Position numbers and translations under genes: made by a program. Below are positions 18,889 to 29,842 of a DNA stretch of 40,745 bases, in pieces (position 1 is the stretch's first letter; every line of letters starts with the position of its first letter). Location of the stretch: contig CALDTX010000072.1 of assembly GCA_937923565.1 (NCBI GenBank), forward strand, positions 1-40,745. The letters run 5' to 3'. The notes beneath the pieces are model-generated. The model was not told where the DNA came from. It did no database searches and saw nothing but the letters and a program-made list of their open reading frames with translations. The stretch comes from an uncultured Granulosicoccaceae bacterium. GTDB lineage: Bacteria; Pseudomonadota; Gammaproteobacteria; Granulosicoccales; Granulosicoccaceae.

Positions 18889-19250
18889 CGAACTTTGCTC
18901 CGAAAAAAATTTACTAACGCTTAGCCCTGCAAGGATAGCTAATTGTCTGCCAACGCTCAAGCACTATTAGGCTTTTGCATCGAAATAAATACAATTTCAC
19001 GCAAGAACTCTTGTGAATGAAACGAATCAGTAACACAAACGATAGCACAAATTACAATATATCTAACAATATCAACAACTTAGAATATTTCCGGATTTTA
19101 AGCCGTTCTGCACACAACTAACGAATCGGGCATTGGTCTGATCAGCTTAAACCCGACAAATTCGCGCAACGTTCAGATTGGGTCAGGCTCAACTATACTC
19201 AGCCCAATAAACCGCTGAATGCGCGCCCGTTCACACAGCACTACCCTCTG

Positions 19251-19994
19251 ATGTCTGAATCACCCAAAAACATATTGCAAGCGAAAGAAATAACCTGCCT
19301 GCTCGCAGAGAATGCCGGCATCCGGGATATTAGCCTGTCTTTAAAGCGCGGCGACATTCTGGGCTTGCTCGGGCTGAACGGTGCTGGCAAATCCACCACA
19401 CTGAGAATTATCAGCGGGGTTATCGCACCGCAAAAAGGCGAAGTTTGGATCGACGGTATTAATATGCAGGATGATCCACTCAATGCACGAGCACGAATTG
19501 GCTACCTGCCCGACACCCCGCCTCTTTACAACGACATGCGCGTTCTGGATTATCTGGTACTGGCTGCAAAACTCAGGCGAGTGCCTAAAAGCACCCTGGA
19601 TGATCAAGTGCAGTCTGTACTAAGCAGTTGCGACCTGCACAATGTGAAACAACAGCGCATCGAGAAGTTATCCAAAGGCTATAAGCAACGCGTGGGTTTA
19701 GCGCAGGCCATGGTGCACAAACCCGCCCTGTTACTGCTGGATGAACCCAGCAATGGTCTCGACCCGCAACAAATGCAAGGCATGCGCGAGGTGATACAAC
19801 AAGCCAGTGAGTCACAAGCCATAATATTTTCAACGCACTTACTGAATGAGGCACAAACCGTTTGTAATCGATTAGCCGTGCTACACAACGGCCAACTCAA
19901 ACACGACGACTCATTAGACAGCGGCAATAGCACCAACGTACAAACGCTATTCAATGCCTTGCTCCAGGAGCATTCGGATGTTGCAGAACAATGA
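19251..19994 (+). CDS. ABC transporter ATP-binding protein (GldA-like)
   Basis: Walker A GLNGAGKSTT, signature LSKGYKQRVGLAQA, Walker B LLLLDEPSNGLDP. Confidence 0.93.
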   Translation: MSESPKNILQAKEITCLLAENAGIRDISLSLKRGDILGLLGLNGAGKSTTLRIISGVIAPQKGEVWIDGINMQDDPLNARARIGYLPDTPPLYNDMRVLDYLVLAAKLRRVPKSTLDDQVQSVLSSCDLHNVKQQRIEKLSKGYKQRVGLAQAMVHKPALLLLDEPSNGLDPQQMQGMREVIQQASESQAIIFSTHLLNEAQTVCNRLAVLHNGQLKHDDSLDSGNSTNVQTLFNALLQEHSDVAEQ

Positions 19995-20740
19995 CACTGA
20001 CTATTGCCAGCCACGAATTTAAAGCACTGTTGCGTTCAGCCCAAACCTGGGTGCTCGCCGCTCTAATTTCCATCGTATTCGCTTATCAGTTCTTACAAGC
20101 ATTAGAAACGTTTTTGGACATTCAACCGAAACTGGCTTTGCAGGATCACCCATTAGGACTTACTGGTTTTCTATCAACACAGTATCTTGCGCCGCTGGCT
20201 TTTCTTTTGGCTTTAATTTGCCCGCTGCTTGCTATGCGCAGCTTCAGTGATGAGTTCCGGCAGCAAACCATGCCGCTGTGGCAATCTTCGCCGATATCCA
20301 CAACCTCACTGGTTTTGGGAAAGTTTTTAGGGGTGTTAGGAATCTGCATATTGATCGTTGCGATCGCTTGCGTCATGGTGTTGAGCATGCAGCTGTTCGT
20401 CACGATCGATCTCGGTGTATTGGCGGCAGCGTTTGCTGGCATGGTGTTATGTGCGGCAAGCTTTGTTGCTATCGGATTATTTTTTTCATCGTTAACCAAA
20501 CAAGCCATCATTGCCGCTGTTGCCAGCATTATGTTAATCCTATTACTTTGGCTAATCGGTAGCGCGGCAGAAGCCAACCCCTCGTTACAAGCATTGGTAA
20601 GTTTGGCAATACCCACACATGTAGCCGGTTTCTTTCAAGGCTTTATAGCCAGCGCAGACATCGCCTACTTTGCTTTGCTGATTATTTTGTTTCTTGGCCT
20701 TTGTATTATCAGGCTCGACGCTTTGCGCAATGTATCGTAA
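19991..20740 (+). CDS. ABC transporter permease (ABC-2/GldF-like)
   Basis: Polytopic; LAPLAFLLALICPLLAMRSFSDEFRQQTMPLWQSSPISTTSLVLGKFLG. 4-nt overlap with the ATPase gene. Confidence 0.9.
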   Translation: MTLTIASHEFKALLRSAQTWVLAALISIVFAYQFLQALETFLDIQPKLALQDHPLGLTGFLSTQYLAPLAFLLALICPLLAMRSFSDEFRQQTMPLWQSSPISTTSLVLGKFLGVLGICILIVAIACVMVLSMQLFVTIDLGVLAAAFAGMVLCAASFVAIGLFFSSLTKQAIIAAVASIMLILLLWLIGSAAEANPSLQALVSLAIPTHVAGFFQGFIASADIAYFALLIILFLGLCIIRLDALRNVS

Positions 20741-20743
20741 GCC

Positions 20744-22093
20744 ATGAAAAAACCAGCCCACGCCCAAGCATTGTTGAATGCCAGCCTGCTGTTGCTAATT
20801 TTACTGGCCGCCGGTGCTTTGTTGAATCAATTCAACTTTACGAAAGACGTTACTGCCAATAGCCGGCACCAATTAACCACCGGCACCCATGAAGCAGTTA
20901 AAGGGTTATCGGGTGCTGTGGAAATTATTGCGGTGCTTGGGAAGAACGCTGTTCAACGTAACGCTTTAACTGAGCTGGTTGATCGCTACAAAGCCATTAA
21001 CCCGCTTATTACGCTACGCTTTATCAACCCCGAAACCGATCCTGAAGGCGCGCGTTCGCTTAATGCCTCGGCCAGCGGCGAACTTATTATCAGAGGCATG
21101 GGGCGCGAACAAAGGTTAACGTCCGTTTCAGAAAGATCCCTTACCGGTGCACTTCGACAGCTTAATCGCGAAGGTGAACGTAAGTTGGCGTTTGTTACCG
21201 GCCACGATGAGCGCTCACCGGTAAAAGCTGAAGCCCCGCATTGGCAATCGATCAGTGAAAACCTGGCGCGCATTGGCATCCAAAGCGAAGAACTTAGTTT
21301 GGTAAGCCAGCCACGCATTAACGACAGTGTAAACGTGCTGGTATTAGCCGATCCCAGACGCCCCTATTTTCCGGGGGAAATAGCAAGTTTATTAGAGTAT
21401 GTAAACCTGGGTGGCAATTTACTGTGGTTGTTAGAAACTGATATACAAAGCCAAACGGGATCTCGATTACAAGCCTTAGCGCTTGAACTGGGTATCGACA
21501 ATTTAGCCGGAACCGTGATCGATACGGCCAGTCAGAACGCACTGCAAGGGCAAAATTCAACGGTGCCCAATTTAGTATTGCTGGATCGCTTCACACGACA
21601 CCCGGTTTCACAAAACCTAACAAGCCCATTGTTAATCCCACAAGCGAAAGCTTTATCAGTGACACCTCTGGCAGGGCAAACCCTGCTACCGTTATTGCAA
21701 ACACCAGAGGCAAGCTGGACTGAAACCGGCAAGCTCGAGGGCGCCATTAAATTCGATAGCAACACGGCTGAGCAAACGGGCCCACTCACGCTCGGTATAA
21801 CAATTGAACGCAACATCAACAATAAAACACAACGAATTGCAGTGATTGGCGATGCAGATTTCGCCTCCAATCAATTTGTAGGCAACGGCGGTAATCGCGC
21901 TTTCACAGAGAGCCTGATACTCTGGCTAAGCGGCGACGTCGATGCATTGAACTTCGTTACCCAAGCAGCTCCCGACTCGCAGCTGATACTCAGCAACACC
22001 AACATTCTGTTCTTAAGCGCAACCTTGTTGGTGGGCATACCCTTACTCCTGCTGCTTAGCGCTCTAGTGATAACCCTCAGGCGACGTCGCTAA
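20744..22093 (+). CDS. GldG-like / ABC_transp_aux domain membrane-anchored protein
   Basis: N-terminal TM, LRFINPETDPEGAR..., LVLADPRRPYFPGEIASLLEYVNLGGNLLWLLE, C-terminal TM with an RRRR end. Confidence 0.85.
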   Translation: MKKPAHAQALLNASLLLLILLAAGALLNQFNFTKDVTANSRHQLTTGTHEAVKGLSGAVEIIAVLGKNAVQRNALTELVDRYKAINPLITLRFINPETDPEGARSLNASASGELIIRGMGREQRLTSVSERSLTGALRQLNREGERKLAFVTGHDERSPVKAEAPHWQSISENLARIGIQSEELSLVSQPRINDSVNVLVLADPRRPYFPGEIASLLEYVNLGGNLLWLLETDIQSQTGSRLQALALELGIDNLAGTVIDTASQNALQGQNSTVPNLVLLDRFTRHPVSQNLTSPLLIPQAKALSVTPLAGQTLLPLLQTPEASWTETGKLEGAIKFDSNTAEQTGPLTLGITIERNINNKTQRIAVIGDADFASNQFVGNGGNRAFTESLILWLSGDVDALNFVTQAAPDSQLILSNTNILFLSATLLVGIPLLLLLSALVITLRRRR

Positions 22094-22110
22094 GCCATGA
22101 AAACCATGCC

Positions 22111-22911
22111 ATGAAAACCCACGCGCAGAAACGCAATACCTTAACGCGGTTAATGGTGCTATTGCTTATCGCGCTGGGGGTCGCATTAATTGTTGTGCAA
22201 CGCTATACACCAAGCGACAACCAAAAAGAATCTGCCAACCAAGCCGACATCCAACACATCAGCATTAGCCTGCCAGACAAACCCCTAATTGAACTGCAAC
22301 GGCTTGAACACAGTAACGCATGGCAAATGAATAAGCCTGTACATCTTCCAGGACAAAACCAGCGCATAGAGCCCTTGGTTAATCTGCTGAGCCAATTCGA
22401 AGGCAGCTATGAGTTATCAGAAGTCAAACTAGAGGATGCAGGTTTAAAGCCATCGAGGGCCAGCATCACAATCAACAACACAGCATTTTTGATTGGTGGC
22501 AAAGACCTCAGCGGTGAAAGACGCTACGCTCTGTACAACGATAAAATCGGCTTCGTACCCGAATGGACGCTATCGCTAATTACTGGCGGTATAAGCGCGC
22601 TTGCGCATCTCAATGTGTTCGAACGGCTAGCGCGCCCAACTCACTTACTCGACAGTGCAGGCGGTACGATCGAACTGGAGAACCCAGGCAATTGGCAAAT
22701 GCTAACTGCGGAACAAATCGTATCCACCAATGAAGTTAACATTGATCCGAAGGCTATCGTTTTTAAAGTACTCAGCAAAGAACCCACCGAGAAACAGCTC
22801 GGTGAACTTTTTGTGCAACAGCCGTTCTCGCTGCTAAAGCTGGATGAGACTTTCGTATACGTGCTAAGTAATACGACGATCAATACTTTGCTACCTAACC
22901 TTAAACGTTGA
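22111..22911 (+). CDS. DUF4340-like membrane-anchored protein
   Basis: N-terminal TM followed by an extracytoplasmic domain. Position downstream of a gldG-like gene fits DUF4340 partners. Confidence 0.7.
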   Translation: MKTHAQKRNTLTRLMVLLLIALGVALIVVQRYTPSDNQKESANQADIQHISISLPDKPLIELQRLEHSNAWQMNKPVHLPGQNQRIEPLVNLLSQFEGSYELSEVKLEDAGLKPSRASITINNTAFLIGGKDLSGERRYALYNDKIGFVPEWTLSLITGGISALAHLNVFERLARPTHLLDSAGGTIELENPGNWQMLTAEQIVSTNEVNIDPKAIVFKVLSKEPTEKQLGELFVQQPFSLLKLDETFVYVLSNTTINTLLPNLKR

Positions 22912-22920
22912 GTTACTAGC

Positions 22921-23733
22921 ATGCCGGAGCTTCCCGAGGTTGAAACAACTCGACTAGGCATTAGCCCATACTTGCTGGGCCAGAAAATCCAACGCATCAG
23001 TATTCACCAGCCGCGCTTACGCTGGCCCATACCCAAAGCGGTGTTATTACTCGAAGGCACAACCGTTCAGGATATAACCCGCCGGGGTAAATACATTTTG
23101 ATGCACACCAGTAAAGGCACCGCCATTTTGCATCTGGGTATGTCCGGTAGCTTGCGCATTGCTAATCCAAGTGAGCCGAAGCGCAAGCACGACCACGTAG
23201 AGCTGCATATAAACAAAGATACCGTATTGCGCTTTCACGATCCGCGGCGATTTGGCTGCTTGTTATGGCAAGAAGCGGGAGCACCGGAACACAGTTTGCT
23301 GGCAAACCTTGGCCCTGAACCACTTAGCGACGTGTTTAACACCGAGTATCTTTTTCGCGCAAGTAGAAAACGAAAAGTTGCCATTAAACTGCTGATCATG
23401 AACAGCCAAATCGTTGTTGGCGTTGGCAACATTTACGCCAGTGAATCCTTATTCGACGCAGGCATTCGCCCAGGTGTTGCATCACAGCGCATCACCAAGC
23501 TGCAGGCGCAAGCTTTAGTCGAGGCCATCAAAAAAATATTGCAACGATCCATCGAACAAGGTGGAACCACCTTGCGTGATTTCGTCAACAGCGATGGTCA
23601 GCCGGGCTATTTCCAGCAAACGTTAAATGTTTATGGCCGTGAAGGAGAAGCTTGCAATACTTGCGGCACAATGATTAAGCAAAAAGTGATGGGGCAACGC
23701 TCAACATTCTACTGCCCGAGTTGCCAGCGTTAG
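22921..23733 (+). CDS. mutM: Formamidopyrimidine-DNA glycosylase
   Basis: PELPEVETTRLGI N-terminus and C-terminal zinc finger CNTCGTMIKQKVMGQRSTFYCPSCQR. Confidence 0.98.
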   Translation: MPELPEVETTRLGISPYLLGQKIQRISIHQPRLRWPIPKAVLLLEGTTVQDITRRGKYILMHTSKGTAILHLGMSGSLRIANPSEPKRKHDHVELHINKDTVLRFHDPRRFGCLLWQEAGAPEHSLLANLGPEPLSDVFNTEYLFRASRKRKVAIKLLIMNSQIVVGVGNIYASESLFDAGIRPGVASQRITKLQAQALVEAIKKILQRSIEQGGTTLRDFVNSDGQPGYFQQTLNVYGREGEACNTCGTMIKQKVMGQRSTFYCPSCQR

Positions 23734-23756
23734 CCTTTTGGCTTGTGTTCGATAGC

Positions 23757-25187
<1,431 letters not shown>

Positions 25188-25251
25188 GTTGAGAACCTCA
25201 ACGTTAAATTCGAAGTGTGATCGAAAATGCCCAATGTTTCAACGAGCACGG

Positions 25252-25881
25252 CTACTGGCTGAACGTAAATAAAAACACCATCACATCCCCGAACGTTTTT
25301 TGCTTGCTCAACTCAACACTTTGAGCAAAAGCTGATTGCTCCAGCTGGCTCAGTAAATCGTTTTTCTTGGGTGCTTCAACATAGATTAACGCCCCGGCGG
25401 CTAGGTGACCACTTAGCAGTTGAGCCAGCGTTTCAAACTGCAGGTTTTCGGCAAATGGCGGATCAACGAACACAATATCAAAAGCTTGCTGGTTTAATTC
25501 CAGAAATTCTGCAGCCGCCATGCGTTTTAGTATCAGGCTAGCATCTGCAGATAAAAGCGCCAAGCTAGCCTCAATTTGTCGGGCCGCCACCTCGTTTGGC
25601 TCCACGAACGTGACGCTGGCGGCCCCTCTGGATGCTGCCTCCAAACCCAAAGCGCCGGTGCCTGCAAACAAGTCCAGACAGTGACTGCCCGGCGCCTGCA
25701 TCTGAAGCCAATTGAACAAGGTTTCCCGAACTCTGTCGCCGGTAGGTCGCAAGCCTGGCACAGTGGCCACCGGTACTCGCCTGCCCCGCCATTGGCCGGC
25801 AATAATACGCAGCTCACCCAAAGCCGATTTTTTCGGCTGACGGACAGGCTTAGATGAGCTACGTTTAGAACGGCGAGGCAT
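25252..25881 (-). CDS. rsmD: 16S rRNA (guanine966-N2)-methyltransferase
   Basis: LRIIAGQWRGRRVPV...LRPTGDRVRETLFNWLQ...CLDLFAGTGALGLEAASRGA and the catalytic DPPF motif. Confidence 0.96.
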   Translation of the reverse strand: MPRRSKRSSSKPVRQPKKSALGELRIIAGQWRGRRVPVATVPGLRPTGDRVRETLFNWLQMQAPGSHCLDLFAGTGALGLEAASRGAASVTFVEPNEVAARQIEASLALLSADASLILKRMAAAEFLELNQQAFDIVFVDPPFAENLQFETLAQLLSGHLAAGALIYVEAPKKNDLLSQLEQSAFAQSVELSKQKTFGDVMVFLFTFSQ

Positions 25882-25922
25882 ACTCAGTGTTACGATACTT
25901 AAAACCAAGACAATAACATTTG

Positions 25923-26996
25923 ATGGGCATTTTCAGTTTTCTAAAAAAGCAAAAGGCTGACCGGGCTGGTGCCGCCAAAGCGGTTGAGTCCGGCACAAGT
26001 GATACACCCGCTGTAGCGGCTAACAGCGCCAACAGCGAAACAGCCACCGGTGCAAACAGCGAAACTATCAGCGCCGCCAAGCCATTGCAAAGTAAGCTCG
26101 GGCGCACACGTGGGCGCTTCAGGGACAACCTGCTCGGGCTATTCAGAAGCTCCAAGCCCATCGATGCAGACTTACTCGAAGAGCTTGAGAGCCAACTGAT
26201 CATGGCCGATCTCGGCGTTTCCGCAACGCAGAAAATCATCACCTCGCTGGAAGCGCAAGCAAAAGCTGCAAAAATTACCGACGCACAAGCGTTGCAGGAT
26301 TTACTGCACGCAGAACTTACCAGCCTACTGCGCGACGTAGAAAAACCGCTGGAAATTCCGGATCAAAGCACCCCCTTCGTTATTTTGGTGGTCGGTGTAA
26401 ATGGTTCAGGCAAAACCACCACCATTGGCAAGCTGGCCAAACAACTTCAGGACGGTGGCAAATCAGTCATGTTGGCAGCAGGCGACACCTTCAGAGCAGC
26501 TGCCATCGAACAACTGCAAACCTGGGGTGAGCGAAATCAAGTGCCGGTGATTGCACAGGAAATGGGGTCCGATTCTGCGTCGGTTATATTCGATGCACTG
26601 CAGTCGGCTACCGCTCGTGGCATTGATGTCCTTATTGCCGATACCGCCGGGCGGTTACATACTCAGGCCGGCTTAATGGATGAGCTGCGTAAAGTTAAAC
26701 GGGTACTGGGCAAGTTGGACGAATCTGCACCACACGAAACGCTCATTGTGCTCGATGGAGGAACCGGACAAAACGCGCTGAGTCAGGCGGAAGAGTTCAA
26801 TGAAGCCATGGAGCTCGACGGATTGATCGTCACCAAGCTCGATGGCACCGCCAAAGGTGGCGTCGTTTTCGCCATTGCGGAAAAAACCGGCCTGCCCATT
26901 CGCTTCATCGGTGTTGGCGAACAAGTAGCCGACCTTGAAGTTTTCGAAGCCGAGCGCTTCGTTAATGCATTGATCGAAAAAGAGGATGTGGCTTGA
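25923..26996 (+). CDS. ftsY: Signal recognition particle receptor FtsY
   Basis: SRP GTPase motifs GVNGSGKTTTIGKLA, AAGDTFRAAAIEQL, ADTAGRLHTQ, TKLDGTAKGG. Short Ala/Ser-rich N-terminal A domain. Confidence 0.97.
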   Translation: MGIFSFLKKQKADRAGAAKAVESGTSDTPAVAANSANSETATGANSETISAAKPLQSKLGRTRGRFRDNLLGLFRSSKPIDADLLEELESQLIMADLGVSATQKIITSLEAQAKAAKITDAQALQDLLHAELTSLLRDVEKPLEIPDQSTPFVILVVGVNGSGKTTTIGKLAKQLQDGGKSVMLAAGDTFRAAAIEQLQTWGERNQVPVIAQEMGSDSASVIFDALQSATARGIDVLIADTAGRLHTQAGLMDELRKVKRVLGKLDESAPHETLIVLDGGTGQNALSQAEEFNEAMELDGLIVTKLDGTAKGGVVFAIAEKTGLPIRFIGVGEQVADLEVFEAERFVNALIEKEDVA

Positions 26997-27769
26997 TCCG
27001 TTTTGAAAATGTAAGCCTGGAATACACGCCGGGGCGCTTCGCTCTGCACGATGTTAGTTTCAGCCAGCCAGCCGGTGCTTTCACGTTTTTAACCGGACAC
27101 TCAGGTGCTGGAAAATCTTCTTTGTTAAAGCTGATCGCCCGATTGGAAAAACCCACCGCTGGGTTTATCAGCATCGACACAATCGATTACGACACACTAA
27201 AGCCCCGGCACGAACCGCTGCTACGACAGCAAATGGGCATTGTATTTCAGGACAACCAGCTACTTAATGACCGCTCGGTGTTCGACAATGTGGCGTTGCC
27301 GTTGATTATTGGAGGCTACCGATACAACGACATAAAAAAACGCGTGGCGGCTGCATTAGAACGCGTCGGTTTGGCCAGCAAAGCCTTTGAACTCCCCATC
27401 CGACTATCGGGTGGGGAGCAACAAAGAGTGGGTATTGCCCGAGCCGTTGTCGCCAAACCCAAAGTGCTACTGGCCGATGAACCCACGGGTAATCTTGACG
27501 CGCAAATCAGTGCTGAGATTATGCAGCTACTGATGCAGTTCAGTGCATCCGGCGTCACCGTTCTGGTAGCTACTCACGATCAAGGCTTATTGGAAACGTT
27601 CGACTTTCCTCAGCTCACGCTGCACGGTGGCAAACTGGTAGACATCCATAACAGCTCACAAGCCACGGCCCACACACAAAATACATGGCAAGAACAGCCA
27701 TCGTCCCAACCAGCCGCCAGAGAGTCCCGCATCAAACGACGTCAAACGAGCAGCCGCCATGGCGAATAG
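26993..27769 (+). CDS. ftsE: Cell-division ATP-binding protein FtsE
   Basis: MIRFENVSLEYTPGRFALHDVSF, Walker A GHSGAGKSS, signature LSGGEQQRVGIARA, directly between ftsY and ftsX. Confidence 0.96.
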   Translation: MIRFENVSLEYTPGRFALHDVSFSQPAGAFTFLTGHSGAGKSSLLKLIARLEKPTAGFISIDTIDYDTLKPRHEPLLRQQMGIVFQDNQLLNDRSVFDNVALPLIIGGYRYNDIKKRVAAALERVGLASKAFELPIRLSGGEQQRVGIARAVVAKPKVLLADEPTGNLDAQISAEIMQLLMQFSASGVTVLVATHDQGLLETFDFPQLTLHGGKLVDIHNSSQATAHTQNTWQEQPSSQPAARESRIKRRQTSSRHGE

Positions 27770-28745
27770 ACGCACATCTGAAACCGCCTTAACTAATGCT
27801 TCTTTGGCCGCCGGACCAAAATGGACCTACACACACCGCGGTTACGCTTTAGCCCAAAGTTTTCGGCAGCTGCGACAACGAAAGTTTGCAAGCTTCATAA
27901 CGCTGATGGTATTCGGTATTAGCCTTGCACTTCCGGCCATTATTCTGTTCAGCGCTGGCTCTCTGGCAAAACTTGGCAATCACAATATCGAGCAGGAAAG
28001 CCTCACTGTTTACTTGTCAATGCAGGTTAACGACCTGGATGGCGCGTCCTTAGCCCAGCAACTACTGCTCAGAGAAGGTATCGACCGCACTAGCTATGTA
28101 TCGCGTGATGAGGCTTTGGCGATGTTTAAAGAACAATCCGATATCGGCGATGCATTAGCGGCCTTGGGCAATAACCCGCTGCCAGGTGCCATCATTGTTT
28201 ATCCCGATGTCGACATGCTGGGCGCTGTAGGCTTAAAACAACTGGCCAATTCGCTGGCAATGTCACCCAGCATCGATCGCGTGCAGTTCGATTTTCGCTG
28301 GGTGAAACGCCTACAGGCCGTTTTATCGCTGGCACGGCTAGTGGGCTGGGTACTGGCCGGTTTTCTTACGTTGAGTGCCTTACTGGTTATCGGGAATACG
28401 ATTCGACTGGAACTCCTGCGAAAACAAACAGAATTGGATGTATCGCGCCTGTTGGGCGCTAAACGCAGCTTTTTGGTTCGTCCCCTGGTGTATACCGGAG
28501 CGCTTTACGGCTTTCTGGGCGGCCTGGTTGCTTGTGTGATTGCGTTAATCACCATTAGCTGGATAAAAACGCCGGCCGATCAGCTTTCAGGCCTTTATCA
28601 GAGCGCATTTCAGCTCGAAATGCCAACTGCATCACAGTGTTTTACTGTACTGCTGATAGCCACTTGTCTCGGCGTTTTAGGCTCAATTGTCAGTTTGGCG
28701 CGTCCGTCAAACCATTTGTTACCTTTTGGTACAAAACCCGTTTAG
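27759..28745 (+). CDS. ftsX: Cell-division permease-like protein FtsX
   Basis: RQLRQRKFASFITLMVFGISLALPA...YVSRDEALAMFKEQS...LGNNPLPGAIIV; ftsE neighbour. Confidence 0.96.
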   Translation: MANRRTSETALTNASLAAGPKWTYTHRGYALAQSFRQLRQRKFASFITLMVFGISLALPAIILFSAGSLAKLGNHNIEQESLTVYLSMQVNDLDGASLAQQLLLREGIDRTSYVSRDEALAMFKEQSDIGDALAALGNNPLPGAIIVYPDVDMLGAVGLKQLANSLAMSPSIDRVQFDFRWVKRLQAVLSLARLVGWVLAGFLTLSALLVIGNTIRLELLRKQTELDVSRLLGAKRSFLVRPLVYTGALYGFLGGLVACVIALITISWIKTPADQLSGLYQSAFQLEMPTASQCFTVLLIATCLGVLGSIVSLARPSNHLLPFGTKPV

Positions 28746-28840
28746 CTACTCTAAGTCACTGAATAATATATATTTTCATCCATTTCTTTCCAATAATTGC
28801 TCTTAAAACAGGTTAAATTCGAGCGGAACTTGGCCGATTA

Positions 28841-28867
28841 TTAGCACTCTAAGTCCTCGAGTGCTAA
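28841..28867. promoter_or_regulatory. CIRCE operator (HrcA-binding site) upstream of rpoH
   Basis: TTAGCACTC TAAGTCCTC GAGTGCTAA: perfect 9-bp inverted repeat with 9-nt spacer, identical to the CIRCE consensus arms. 37 bp separate its end from the rpoH start codon. Confidence 0.93.
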
Positions 28868-28904
28868 AATTGCTTTATCAGGAACAACTTTGGGAGATAC
28901 CAGC

Positions 28905-29774
28905 ATGAGTAACGCCCTTACTACAAACAAATCCACAATGGCCTTACCCGCCGTTGCTGACGATCTAAACGGATACTTATCCAAAATCTCGACCATTTCT
29001 TTATTGTCAAAAGAAGAAGAAAGAGAGTTGGGACGACGCTTACGCGATCACGAAGATATCGATGCAGCTCGCGACTTGGTTATGTCACAGCTCCGCTTCG
29101 TTGTGCATATTGCCCGCACCTACAAAGGCTATGGTTTACCACTAGCTGACTTAGTGCAAGAAGGCAACATTGGCTTAATGAAAGCGGTAAAACGATTCGA
29201 TCCAGAACTAAACGTTCGATTGATCTCCTTCGCGGTACATTGGATTCGCGCCGAGATCCACGAATATGTCATTCGCAACTGGCGCATCGTGAAAGTCGCT
29301 ACAACGAAAGCGCAACGCAAATTGTTCTTTAAGTTGCGTAGCGCGAAAAAAGAGCTGAACTGGTTTAGTCCAGACGAAGTGCAAGCGGTTGCCGATGACT
29401 TAGGTGTTGATCCACAGGTTGTTGTGGAAATGGAATCGCGAATGCATGGCCACGACAGTGCCTTTGATGCGCCTGTTGGACGCAGCGAAGACCAACGTGC
29501 GCTAGCGCCTGCTGATCTGCTGCACACCGACAACAACGATCCGTTATCGGTTGTTGAGTCGGCTGATGTTAAAAACCAGGCATTAGAAGGTTTAGCATCT
29601 GGCATGGATATTCTGGACGAGCGTAGTCGTACTATTTTGGAACGACGTTGGTTGCAAGACGACAAATCAACCTTGCATGAACTGGCCGACGAATACGACG
29701 TTTCAGCTGAACGTATAAGACAAATTGAAAAAGCTGCAATGAAGAAGCTTAAAGCGCATTTACTGGCTGCATAG
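28905..29774 (+). CDS. rpoH: Heat-shock sigma factor RpoH (sigma-32)
   Basis: LADLVQEGNIGLMKAVKRFDPELNVRLISFAVHWIRAEIHEYVIRNWRIVKVATTKAQRKLFFKLRS contains the RpoH box. GGGAG RBS at 28892-28896. Confidence 0.98.
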   Translation: MSNALTTNKSTMALPAVADDLNGYLSKISTISLLSKEEERELGRRLRDHEDIDAARDLVMSQLRFVVHIARTYKGYGLPLADLVQEGNIGLMKAVKRFDPELNVRLISFAVHWIRAEIHEYVIRNWRIVKVATTKAQRKLFFKLRSAKKELNWFSPDEVQAVADDLGVDPQVVVEMESRMHGHDSAFDAPVGRSEDQRALAPADLLHTDNNDPLSVVESADVKNQALEGLASGMDILDERSRTILERRWLQDDKSTLHELADEYDVSAERIRQIEKAAMKKLKAHLLAA

Positions 29775-29801
29775 CTCTCAGGCTTTCCGGCTACACTATT
29801 T

Positions 29802-29829
29802 AAAACCGCCTCCTCGGCGGTTTTTTTTT
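29802..29829 (+). terminator. Rho-independent terminator of rpoH
   Basis: AAAACCGCC-TCCTC-GGCGGTTTTTTTTT, a GC stem followed by nine T (29821-29829). Confidence 0.9.
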
Positions 29830-29842
29830 GCGTGAAATAACG

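Noticed and set aside
19174-19206. ATTGGG...CCCAAT inverted repeat upstream of the Gld-like operon
   Set aside because: Only 6 bp with a long spacer, and it overlaps a plausible -10 (TATACT). Too weak to call an operator.
20146-20616. 156 aa antisense ORF opposite the ABC permease
   Set aside because: Mirror frame of a hydrophobic gene; Asn/Ala/Met-rich with no recognisable domain.
29129-29665. 178 aa antisense ORF opposite rpoH
   Set aside because: Fully inside the strongly conserved rpoH coding sequence. Ser/Arg-rich composition typical of a shadow frame; no RBS evidence.
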